Positions 1 through 5,544 of a stretch of 5,545 bases of DNA are shown here, one piece after another. Made by a program: the position numbers and the translations under genes. The DNA is taken from the NCBI GenBank assembly GCA_002383405.1, contig DFYS01000095.1, forward strand, positions 6,730-12,274, in the 5' to 3' direction. The notes beneath the pieces are model-generated. The model saw only the letters and a program-made list of their open reading frames with translations. It searched no databases and had not been told where the DNA came from. Within the stretch, counting starts at the first letter, position 1. Each line of letters starts with the position of its first letter. The stretch is from Moorella sp. UBA4076. Lineage in GTDB: Bacteria; Bacillota; DSM-521; Neomoorellales; Neomoorellaceae.

Positions 1-39
1 CCAGCAAAGGAGAAATGGTCACGCCGGTAAAATTGGGTT

Positions 40-54
40 GCGGGCGGAGCCCGC
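40..54. terminator. GC-rich hairpin after ispF, possible terminator
   Basis: A perfect 6-bp stem, GCGGGC (40-45) with GCCCGC (49-54), has a 3-nt loop and lies 25 nt beyond the ispF stop. On the minus strand it is followed by AACCCAATTTT, so the T run is short and offset; on the plus strand it is followed by TTTAGAATCATT. It could end the ispD–ispF message or that of a convergent gene. The weak T runs keep confidence low. Confidence 0.35.
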
Positions 55-79
55 TTTAGAATCATTATAAACCGGATGA

Positions 80-556
80 TCAGTTGCTGTCAAGAAGCAG
101 GACGACGGCCTGGGCGGCAATACTCTCACCCCGGCCGGTATACCCCAGGCCCTCGGTCGTTGTAGCCTTGATGCTGATCTGATCCTCAGCCACGGCCAGG
201 GCCGTGGCTATCCGCCCGCGCATGGCGACGATAAAGGGTGCCAGGCGGGGTGCCTCGGCGATAACGACGGCATCCGCGTTCGCCAGGCGATAGCCTCTTG
301 CCCGGACCAGGCGATAAACCTCCTGCAGCAGAACCAGGCTGTCCGCGTCCTTGTAGCGAGGGTCTCCCGGCGGGAAGTGGCAGCCGATATCGCCCAGAGC
401 TGCCGCCCCCAGCAGGGCGTCAGCCAGGGCGTGCAGCAAAACATCGGCGTCGGAATGACCCTCCAGGCCCAGATGATAGGGGATCGCCACCCCGCCCAGG
501 ATCAGGCGCCGGCCCGGTACCAGGCGGTGGACATCAAAACCGCAGCCGACACGCAT
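80..556 (-). CDS. ispF: 2-C-methyl-D-erythritol 2,4-cyclodiphosphate synthase
   Basis: Cytosolic MEP-pathway enzyme that cyclises CDP-ME 2-phosphate to ME-2,4-cyclodiphosphate with release of CMP; the family is a trimer with a Zn ion and a second divalent metal. Numbering from the ATG at 556, the zinc ligands of the DVH motif are D8 and H10, with H42 in the HSDADVLLHA segment, the same positions as in E. coli IspF. ALGDIGCHFP, the IKATTTEGLGYTGRGE signature and the C-terminal AVVLLL strand are all present. Length is 158 aa, normal and complete. The frame also allows a TTG at 559, but the ATG at 556 lies 7 nt after AGGTG (568-564) and shares one base with the ispD stop (TGATG), so I chose it; this arrangement implies translational coupling to ispD. 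IspE, the enzyme between the two steps, is not in the window. Identification is secure. Confidence 0.97.
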   Translation of the reverse strand: MRVGCGFDVHRLVPGRRLILGGVAIPYHLGLEGHSDADVLLHALADALLGAAALGDIGCHFPPGDPRYKDADSLVLLQEVYRLVRARGYRLANADAVVIAEAPRLAPFIVAMRGRIATALAVAEDQISIKATTTEGLGYTGRGESIAAQAVVLLLDSN

Positions 557-1245
557 CAAGTAGCACCTGCCATTAGCGCCCGGGCCAGAATGAGGTCGCC
601 CGGGGTGGTAATCTTGATGTTGGTCTCCTCGCCAGTCACCAACTGCACCGGATAGCCGGCCTGCTCTACCAGGGCGGCGTCGTCAGTTACCTGCCAGCCC
701 CTGACAGCTGCTTCCCTGTAGGCTGCCTCCAGCCACTGGCGGCGGAAAACCTGGGGGGTCTGTACCGCCCAGAGCCCGCGGCGGTCCAGAGTGGCCATAA
801 CCCGCCCGTCGCCGTCGCCCTTTTTAATCGTTTCTTTCACCGGCAGGGCAGCAATAGCCGCCCCGGTAGCCTGCGCCGCCAGGATAACCCGTTCCAGCAG
901 GGCCAGGCTTAAAAAAGGCCGCGCCCCGTCATGCACGGCCACCCATGCGGCTGCCGGGGACAGCGCCTTGAGACCGGCAGCGATCGAATCCTGCCTTTCC
1001 CGGCCCCCCGGAAGCACCTGTTTTACTTTGGGATAGGGACCGCTGCTAACCAGCTGGCGGCAGCGGGGGATATCTTCCTCCCCGGTGACAACGATCACTT
1101 CATTTACCAGTGCCGAAGTTTCAGCTGCCTCCAGGGTCCAGGCCAGCATCACTTTGTCCCCCAGGGGTAAAAATACCTTGTTGCCGCCTCTGCCCAGGCG
1201 GCGGCCCTGGCCGGCGGCAGCTACCAGCAGACTCAAGAAAGGCAC
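556..1245 (-). CDS. ispD: 2-C-methyl-D-erythritol 4-phosphate cytidylyltransferase
   Basis: Transfers CMP from CTP to MEP, giving CDP-ME and pyrophosphate, in the cytosolic MEP isoprenoid pathway. The 229-residue protein is a full-length nucleotidyltransferase: the CTP-binding loop AAAGQGRRLG (9-18) with K23, GGRERQDS (80-87), VHDGARP (104-110), TLDR (152-155), QTPQVF (162-167), TDDA (187-190) and NIKITTPGDL (209-218). K23, R155 and K211 line up with the E. coli residues K27, R157 and K213 by my own alignment. The start is GTG at 1245, inside the last codons of the PIN–TRAM gene (13-nt overlap). Its ribosome site is only a weak G-rich stretch, so translation probably depends on coupling. A TTG at 1236, overlapping the upstream TGA, is an alternative start costing three residues. 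It overlaps ispF by one base. Confidence 0.97.
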   Translation of the reverse strand: MPFLSLLVAAAGQGRRLGRGGNKVFLPLGDKVMLAWTLEAAETSALVNEVIVVTGEEDIPRCRQLVSSGPYPKVKQVLPGGRERQDSIAAGLKALSPAAAWVAVHDGARPFLSLALLERVILAAQATGAAIAALPVKETIKKGDGDGRVMATLDRRGLWAVQTPQVFRRQWLEAAYREAAVRGWQVTDDAALVEQAGYPVQLVTGEETNIKITTPGDLILARALMAGAT

Positions 1246-2387
1246 TGATACTCGCCCCGCTCCAGGTCCTGGTGGTTGGCGCCTATTTTGCGTTGCTCCG
1301 ACCCTTTGGGCCGGGCGAAGATCATCCGGCCGGCTGCTGTCTGCAGGACGCTGGTAACCAGGACGGCGATGGTCTGGCCGATAAAGCGGCGCCCGTTTTC
1401 CACAACAATCATCGTGCCGTCGTCCAGGTAGGCCACTCCCTGGCCGATTTCCTTGCCGTCCTTGATAACCTGAACCGTCATCTCTTCTCCCGGCAGGACC
1501 ACCGGTTTGACGGCATTGGCCAGCTCGTTGATGTTCAGCACCCGTACACCCTGGAGTTCCGCTACTTTATTCAGGTTATAATCATTGGTCAGAATCGGGG
1601 CGGCCAGTTTCTGGGCCAGGCGGACCAGTTTGCTGTCCACTTCCGCCAGGTCATCGTAGTCTATTTCCAGAACCTTGACTTGCACCGCCATCTCCTTGCG
1701 GATTTTATTGAGGATATCCAGGCCGCGGCGGCCGCGGTTGCGCTTCAGCAGGTCGGAGGAATCGGCTATATGGCGCAGCTCTTCCAGGACAAAGGAAGGT
1801 ATAACCATGGTCCCTTCGATAAAGCCGCTTTTGATAATATCGGCAATACGACCGTCGATGATTACACTGGTATCCAGGACCTTGGACCCGGATTTGCCGC
1901 TTTCGCCCTTGCCTTTTTCCCGTTCCTTGCCGCCCCAGCGCGGAATGAAATTAAACAGGCCCCAGATTTCTTCCTTGCGCTTGGTACCCAGACTCCAGCC
2001 CAGGTACCCGAAAATAAGACTGCCGACCATCGGGATGTACGGTCCTACCAGGGGCAGATGAAAGAAAGAAACCCCTAATAAATTAGCAATTATAAGTCCA
2101 ACGATAAGGCCGATAGAACCGCTGATAACCTCCTGAGCCGGTGTCCGCTGCAGTCTCCCTTCCAGCCATCGCATCGACTGGATGATAAAATTGATCAAAC
2201 GCTGCGCCAGGCTGTACCCGATGAGAGCGGCAATCAAAGTAGCCAGCGCCAGGAGCGTCCACTGCAGGCCCGGCACCAGGATGCCGCCCAGGCCCTGCTG
2301 CCAGATATTGAGCCCCAGCCGGGAGACATAAAAACCAGCCGCGCCTGCCAGCAGGCCTATAACGCCTCGTAAAATTTTTAATAACAT
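1233..2387 (-). CDS. YacL-type membrane protein with PIN and TRAM domains
   Basis: Predicted integral membrane protein with a cytoplasmic nuclease-like domain, related to Bacillus subtilis YacL; its substrate is not established. From the ATG at 2387 it has 384 residues. Four hydrophobic segments lie near 4-20, 42-62, 88-110 and 115-135, then a basic linker with GKEREKGKGESGKSG (153-167). A PIN domain (about 170-290) shows the acidic set: D172 in LDTSVIIDGR, E202/E203 in FVLEELRHIAD, D251 in VDSKL and D269 in LTNDYNLNK, so the metal-dependent RNase site looks intact. A TRAM domain (about 291-357), a putative RNA-binding fold, follows, then a charged tail that overlaps ispD. The frame stays open to an ATG at 2546, but I chose 2387 because GAGGG (2399-2395) sits 7 nt upstream and the extra 53 residues look unlike membrane-protein sequence. 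An extended -10 lies upstream. Gene order matches yacL–ispD–ispF. Confidence 0.94.
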   Translation of the reverse strand: MLLKILRGVIGLLAGAAGFYVSRLGLNIWQQGLGGILVPGLQWTLLALATLIAALIGYSLAQRLINFIIQSMRWLEGRLQRTPAQEVISGSIGLIVGLIIANLLGVSFFHLPLVGPYIPMVGSLIFGYLGWSLGTKRKEEIWGLFNFIPRWGGKEREKGKGESGKSGSKVLDTSVIIDGRIADIIKSGFIEGTMVIPSFVLEELRHIADSSDLLKRNRGRRGLDILNKIRKEMAVQVKVLEIDYDDLAEVDSKLVRLAQKLAAPILTNDYNLNKVAELQGVRVLNINELANAVKPVVLPGEEMTVQVIKDGKEIGQGVAYLDDGTMIVVENGRRFIGQTIAVLVTSVLQTAAGRMIFARPKGSEQRKIGANHQDLERGEYQCLS

Positions 2388-2438
2388 CGCATCACCCTCT
2401 TTAACTCCTTTCCCCAATTCTTCCTCACCCGCACCCAT

Positions 2439-2447
2439 CTTATACCA
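2439..2447 (-). promoter_or_regulatory. candidate extended -10 promoter for PIN–TRAM–ispD–ispF
   Basis: The minus strand reads TGGTATAAG, an extended -10 (TG-N-TATAAG) with five of six consensus bases. No good -35 lies 16-18 nt upstream; a TTGGCA is present but only 12 nt away. Transcription would start near 2432, giving a leader of about 45 nt ahead of the ATG at 2387. Position in the 173-nt gap after carD supports it; no direct evidence. Confidence 0.4.
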
Positions 2448-2460
2448 TGATCCTGTTGCC

Positions 2461-2500
2461 AAAAGCCTCCCCGGGGCTGTTGCCTCAGCAACGGCACCCC
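2461..2500 (-). other. two mutually exclusive hairpins after carD (possible weak terminator/attenuator)
   Basis: On the minus strand one hairpin pairs GTTGC (2492-2488) with GCAAC (2483-2479) around the loop TGAG. It is extended across a small internal loop by GGGGT (2500-2496) with GCCCC (2477-2473). A second hairpin pairs AGCC (2478-2475) with GGCT (2467-2464) and runs into TTTT (2464-2461). The two compete for the bases at 2478-2473. The second has only a 4-bp stem and a short T run, so it would be at best a weak carD terminator. I match no known riboswitch consensus here. Confidence 0.25.
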
Positions 2501-2560
2501 CTTTAGTCACCAGGGATGCTTCCTTCTCCGTGCCAGTAGAAATCATGCCCTGGATAGAAT

Positions 2561-3043
2561 TTAAGCCAGGAGTTTTTCCAGCATATTTTCAATCTGCTTT
2601 CTTTCATTGTTGCGTGCCAGGGCCAGCTCGCTGATTAAAATCTGGCGGGCGTTCTCCAGCATTTTACGCTCGCCGGTAGAAAGCCCCCTGTCCTGCTCCC
2701 GGCGGGCCAGCAGGCTCACCACTTCGGCTATCTGGCAGATGTTGCCGCTGCGCATTTTCTCCAGGTTGGCCCGGTAACGGTGGTTCCAGTTAGAACTGCC
2801 GCCGCCGGCATTCCTCTTTTCTCTGAGAATCTTTATTACTTCCTGAACACCGTTTTCATCCACGACCTCCCTTAAGCCTACGGTCTCTTCGCTCTCCAGA
2901 GGCAGCATTACTTTCATATCCCCCATCGGGAACCGCATGATATAATACCGCTTTTTTTTGCCCAGGACCTCCCGTTCCTCAATGGCTTCGATAACTCCTG
3001 CCCCGTGCATAGGATATACCACTTTGTCGCCTACATTGAACAT
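2561..3043 (-). CDS. CarD/CdnL-family RNA polymerase-binding transcription regulator
   Basis: Cytoplasmic regulator whose family binds the RNA polymerase beta subunit and promoter DNA to stabilise the open complex. It has 160 residues, close to the usual length. The N-terminal Tudor-like RNAP-interacting domain (about 1-60) begins FNVGDKVVYPMHGAGVIEAI and contains GDMKVMLPLES. The C-terminal helical DNA-binding domain (about 62-160) contains NWNHRYRANLEKMRSG (85-100) and the ERKMLENARQIL helix. W86 matches the conserved tryptophan that wedges into the -10 region in actinobacterial CarD. R24 aligns with the RNAP-contacting R25 of Mycobacterium tuberculosis CarD, while its partner R47 is M46 here. 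The ATG at 3043 follows GGAGG (3058-3054) by 10 nt. The gene has its own extended -10 promoter. It stands alone between radA and the PIN–TRAM gene, with gaps on both sides. It is too short to be the Mfd helicase, which shares this N-terminal fold. Confidence 0.95.
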   Translation of the reverse strand: MFNVGDKVVYPMHGAGVIEAIEEREVLGKKKRYYIMRFPMGDMKVMLPLESEETVGLREVVDENGVQEVIKILREKRNAGGGSSNWNHRYRANLEKMRSGNICQIAEVVSLLARREQDRGLSTGERKMLENARQILISELALARNNERKQIENMLEKLLA

Positions 3044-3085
3044 TTCCTTAAAGCCTCCATTCCATTACCACCGTACTTCATTAAC

Positions 3086-3094
3086 ATTATAACA
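3086..3094 (-). promoter_or_regulatory. extended -10 promoter for carD
   Basis: The minus strand reads TGTTATAAT: a perfect TATAAT (3091-3086) preceded by the TG of an extended -10. At 17-18 nt spacing the -35 region is poor (AGGCAC or CAGGCA); a TTGGCA exists but 22 nt upstream. Start of transcription would be near 3079, giving a leader of about 36 nt that contains the GGAGG. It lies in the AT-rich part of an otherwise GC-rich gap, directly ahead of carD. Confidence 0.6.
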
Positions 3095-3131
3095 AATAAA
3101 AACGGGTTGTGCCTGCCAAATCGGGCCTGCT

Positions 3132-3157
3132 AAAAAATAATCCGGCGGCGAAACCGG
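3132..3157 (-). terminator. possible weak terminator after radA
   Basis: About 28 nt past the radA stop, the minus strand has CCGG (3157-3154) and CCGG (3145-3142) able to form a 4-bp stem with an 8-nt loop, followed by a T-rich tract, TTATTTTTT (3140-3132). The T tract is convincing, the stem is short, so termination may be partial and read-through into carD is possible. Confidence 0.35.
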
Positions 3158-3185
3158 CAAGAGGCACCCCGTCTGGAACCTTTTT

Positions 3186-4556
3186 TCAGGCCATTAACCC
3201 CGCTTCCAGGGCTTCAGCTACGGAGCGGACATCATATACTTCGCAATTATTAACGGCTTTGAGACGGCTCTTGTTCCCCGCCGGGATAAGAAAACGCCGG
3301 AACCCCAGCCGGGCGGCTTCCTCCAGCCGCCTTTCCACCTGAGTCACGGCCCGTATTTCACCGGCCAGGCCCACCTCGCCTAATACTAAAGTCTCAGCTG
3401 CCAGCGGCCGATCTTTAAAGCCGGAGGCCATCGCCAGGCAGGTGGCCAGGTCGGCCGCCGGTTCATTGATGCTGATTCCGCCGGCGACATTAAGGTAAAT
3501 ATCGTAACCGCCCAGGTGCAGGCCGGCCCGTTTTTCCAGGACCGCGGCCAGGAGCAGGGCGCGGTTATAATCAATCCCTGTCGCCAGGCGGCGCGGGTTG
3601 CCAAAGGTCGTCGGCGTTACCAGGGCCTGGATTTCCAGCAGCAAAGGCCGCGTCCCTTCCAGGCAGGCCGCCACGCAGGACCCGGCCACCCCGGCCGGCC
3701 GTTCGGCCAGCAGCACCTCCGAGGGGTTGGCCACTTCTTTAAGACCGCTGCCGGCCATTTCAAAGATGCCGATTTCGTTGGTAGAACCAAAACGGTTCTT
3801 TGCCGCCCGCAGGATGCGGTACGCCTGGTAGCGTTCCCCCTCCAGATAAAGGACGGTGTCTACCAGGTGCTCAAGTACCCGCGGCCCGGCCAGGAAACCC
3901 TCCTTCGTAACGTGGCCGACCAGGATGACGGCCGGGCCGCCGTCCTTGGCCAGGCGTAAAAAACGGGCCGCGCACTCGCGCACCTGCGAAACGCTGCCGG
4001 GGGCCGCCTGAACACCGGGGAGGAACATCGTCTGAATGGAGTCCACAATGACTGCTGCCGGGGCCACTTCAGCTATTCCGGCAAGGATGGCTTCCACATC
4101 AGTCTCGGTTTGCAGGTAGATAGCACCTGTCAGGGCTTCCAGGCGCTGCGCCCGCAGCCGCAGCTGGGCCGCTGATTCCTCGCCGGAAATAAATAAAACG
4201 CAGCCATACCTGCCGGCCAGCAGGTGGGCCACCTGGAGAAGCAGTGTGGACTTGCCGATCCCGGGCGCTCCCCCCACCAGAATCAGCGAACCCGGCACCA
4301 GGCCGCCCCCCAGGACCCGGTCCCATTCGCGAAGGTCAGTAACCATACGCTCGCCGGTGATGTCGCTTACTTCGGCCAGTAAAGCCGGCGATGATTTTCT
4401 TCCCCCTGTTGTGGCAATCACCCTGGCCGGCGGCGGGAGTTCCGCCACCAGGCTGTTCCAGCTGCCGCAATCCGGGCAGCGCCCCAGAAAACTCCAGCTT
4501 TCATAACCACATTGCTGGCAGACAAAACGTTCGTGCGGTCGCGCCAGGACCTTCAC
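3186..4556 (-). CDS. radA: DNA repair ATPase RadA/Sms
   Basis: Cytosolic RecA-like ATPase and branch-migration helicase of recombinational repair. Numbered from GTG 4556 (456 aa, full length). A zinc ribbon uses C13, C16, C27 and C30. The RecA core has Walker A GGAPGIGKST (95-104), Walker B VIVDSIQT (169-176) and the RadA-specific KNRFG (253-257). A Lon-protease-like C-terminal domain (about 280-450) has AGGISINEPAADLA, where Lon's catalytic serine is not present, as is usual for RadA. The coordinates run to the outermost start, GTG 4556, but that codon overlaps the ribosome site GGAGGTGA (4560-4553). A CTG at 4547 is better spaced (8 nt from GGAGG) and gives MARPHERFVC, aligning with MAKTKSKFIC of Bacillus subtilis; I think it is the more likely start (453 aa). 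An in-frame TAA at 4571-4569, the stop of the PHP gene, rules out anything upstream. Only 12 nt separate it from the PHP gene, so the two probably share a message. Confidence 0.97.
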   Translation of the reverse strand: MKVLARPHERFVCQQCGYESWSFLGRCPDCGSWNSLVAELPPPARVIATTGGRKSSPALLAEVSDITGERMVTDLREWDRVLGGGLVPGSLILVGGAPGIGKSTLLLQVAHLLAGRYGCVLFISGEESAAQLRLRAQRLEALTGAIYLQTETDVEAILAGIAEVAPAAVIVDSIQTMFLPGVQAAPGSVSQVRECAARFLRLAKDGGPAVILVGHVTKEGFLAGPRVLEHLVDTVLYLEGERYQAYRILRAAKNRFGSTNEIGIFEMAGSGLKEVANPSEVLLAERPAGVAGSCVAACLEGTRPLLLEIQALVTPTTFGNPRRLATGIDYNRALLLAAVLEKRAGLHLGGYDIYLNVAGGISINEPAADLATCLAMASGFKDRPLAAETLVLGEVGLAGEIRAVTQVERRLEEAARLGFRRFLIPAGNKSRLKAVNNCEVYDVRSVAEALEAGLMA

Positions 4557-4567
4557 CTCCCCCTGGT

Positions 4568-4573
4568 ATTATA
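4568..4573 (-). promoter_or_regulatory. possible internal -10 box for radA
   Basis: A perfect TATAAT on the minus strand overlaps the stop codon of the PHP gene. At 17 nt spacing the -35 would be TTCCCA (4 of 6 consensus bases). Transcription would begin near 4561, immediately before the radA ribosome site. It may be a chance product of the GTA-TAA codons ending the PHP gene. Confidence 0.25.
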
Positions 4574-5354
4574 CAACATTAGCGTGGGGTTGGGAAGTCC
4601 TGCCAGACAAGGCCTTTTCTTCCTGGCTATACTGGAGGCTGCGCCGGTGCCAGCCCAGGTATTCCTTGACCCGGTTGGCGGTCAGGTTAAGGATCTGCTC
4701 CTCAATTATACCGGCGCTGCGGGCCACCTGCCAGGCGCGGGCATAATTACCCACCGCCGTAAAGACATGGGCGTCGCTGTTTAATGCCACCCAGACTTTA
4801 TATTGGCTGGCTAATTTCGCCAGCAGCTGGCAGCGGGGCAAACTCCCCGGCCGGCTGACGTGAAAAGAATTATTGTTGATCTCCAGGGCTTTATGCCCGG
4901 CCGCCGCCGCCTGAACCAGCCTCTCAATATTAATCGGAAATTCCGGGTTGCCGGGATGGACGATAATATGCACGCGGGGATTGGCGATGGCGGCCAGAAC
5001 CGCCCGCGTGTAGTCTTCCTGGGAACGGCCGTCGAAGCCGGTACCGCTGTGAAACCCGGCCAGGACAATGTCCAGCTGCTCCAGCAACCCTGCGGGCAGG
5101 TCCAGGGTGCCATCCGTATCCAGGATGTTGGCTTCCACCCCCCGCAGGATTTCGACATTGCCGATCTTGCGGGGCAGGACCACCATGTTGCCAAAATGAT
5201 ACTCATGGGGGCCGCCGGGCATCAGGGGGCCGTGGTCGGTAACGGCTATCATTTTCAGGCCTCTTTTTTCGGCCGCCTCAGCCATTTCTTTGAGGGTGCT
5301 GTAAGCGTGGCCGCTGGCCACCGTATGGGTGTGGAGATCCGCTTCGAGAAGCAT
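4569..5354 (-). CDS. YcdX-type PHP-domain metallophosphatase
   Basis: Predicted cytosolic metal-dependent phosphoesterase of the PHP superfamily, close to E. coli YcdX, which carries a trinuclear zinc site; the physiological substrate is not known. From the ATG at 5354 it has 261 residues. All nine YcdX-type metal ligands are present: H8 and H10 (DLHTHT), H16 (ASGHAYST), H41 (VTDHGP), E74 (RGVEANI), H102 (AGFHSG), H133 (HPGNPEF), D194 and H196 (NSDAH). EINNNSF (158-164) is also conserved. It lacks the extensions of PHP-type DNA polymerases and is too short for them; histidinol phosphatase is a less likely alternative. The frame extends to TTG 5393 and ATG 5360, but GGAGG (5368-5364) lies 9 nt from ATG 5354 and only 3 nt from ATG 5360, and the later start best matches E. 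coli MYPVDLH. It ends 12 nt before radA. The last 25 or so residues have no obvious counterpart in YcdX. Confidence 0.92.
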   Translation of the reverse strand: MLLEADLHTHTVASGHAYSTLKEMAEAAEKRGLKMIAVTDHGPLMPGGPHEYHFGNMVVLPRKIGNVEILRGVEANILDTDGTLDLPAGLLEQLDIVLAGFHSGTGFDGRSQEDYTRAVLAAIANPRVHIIVHPGNPEFPINIERLVQAAAAGHKALEINNNSFHVSRPGSLPRCQLLAKLASQYKVWVALNSDAHVFTAVGNYARAWQVARSAGIIEEQILNLTANRVKEYLGWHRRSLQYSQEEKALSGRTSQPHANVV

Positions 5355-5405
5355 CTTCATTTCCCTCCCTTTTCGTTTCCTTAAGCATAGCAAATCATTA
5401 TTAAT

Positions 5406-5411
5406 ATTATA
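5406..5411 (-). promoter_or_regulatory. candidate -10 box for the PHP–radA unit
   Basis: A perfect TATAAT sits in a strongly AT-rich stretch (about 5381-5445) upstream of the PHP gene on the minus strand. The matching -35 position (5434-5429, AGAAGG) is poor and there is no extended TG. Transcription would start near 5399, about 45 nt before the ATG at 5354. The choice of this box among several AT-rich hexamers is uncertain. Confidence 0.4.
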
Positions 5412-5433
5412 TTATCGCTGCATTATTTCCTTC

Positions 5434-5544
5434 TTAATCGCATTTTGACATGACGCTCACTCCTCCCGCCTCTTGCCTCTTTTCAGGGTAAACGCCCATG
5501 CCGCTTGTGAGCGGCACCAGCAGCAGGATGAAAATGGCAGTATT
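5434..5544 (-). CDS. possible 3' end of an unidentified upstream gene (partial)
   Basis: A minus-strand frame is open from the window edge to TAA (5436-5434), giving 36 codons. The first 17 residues are hydrophobic (NTAIFILLLVPLTSGMG), followed by a charged tail ending VMSKCD. This could be the last membrane segment and tail of a protein starting outside the window. I do not recognise it. A second minus frame is also open for 28 codons, so chance is a fair explanation. If real, its stop is about 80 nt before the PHP start and the candidate PHP -10 box lies just after it. Confidence 0.25.
   Translation of the reverse strand, partial: NTAIFILLLVPLTSGMGVYPEKRQEAGGVSVMSKCD
5499..5516. repeat. 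perfect 7-bp inverted repeat with 4-nt loop
   Basis: TGCCGCT (5499-5505) and AGCGGCA (5510-5516) are exact reverse complements around TGTG. No T run follows on either strand, so it is not a standard intrinsic terminator. It could be an operator, an RNA stem, or a chance palindrome inside the partial reading frame that covers it. Confidence 0.5.

Noticed and set aside
3..59. Plus-strand frame open from the left edge, ending at TAG 57-59 (an alternative frame ends at TAA 68-70), possibly the end of a convergent gene
   Set aside because: Only 18-22 codons are visible, two frames are equally open, and neither has recognisable sequence. The GC hairpin at 40-54 lies inside both. It needs sequence to the left.
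1110..2078. Long 322-codon plus-strand open frame
   Set aside because: It lies opposite ispD and the PIN–TRAM gene, whose motifs and overlaps show they are the real genes. The predicted protein has no recognisable domain and is a shadow of GC-rich coding sequence.
2388..2546. N-terminal 53-residue extension of the PIN–TRAM protein as the real start
   Set aside because: The ATG at 2546 has only a weak AGGG upstream, while the start at 2387 has a well-spaced GAGGG and begins right at the first membrane segment.
2388..2560. Riboswitch upstream of the PIN–TRAM gene (considered c-di-AMP ydaO, cobalamin, SAM, TPP, FMN and glycine types)
   Set aside because: None of the conserved cores I know for these classes is present; only general hairpins are seen.
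4860..5384. 174-codon plus-strand open frame opposite the PHP gene
   Set aside because: The minus strand has the full set of PHP metal ligands and a good ribosome site; the plus frame shows no motif.
5445..5450. Perfect TTGACA -35 hexamer on the plus strand
   Set aside because: At 16-18 nt spacing the downstream hexamers are GC/CT-rich (such as GCCTCT) with no -10 likeness, and no plus-strand gene is supported beyond it.
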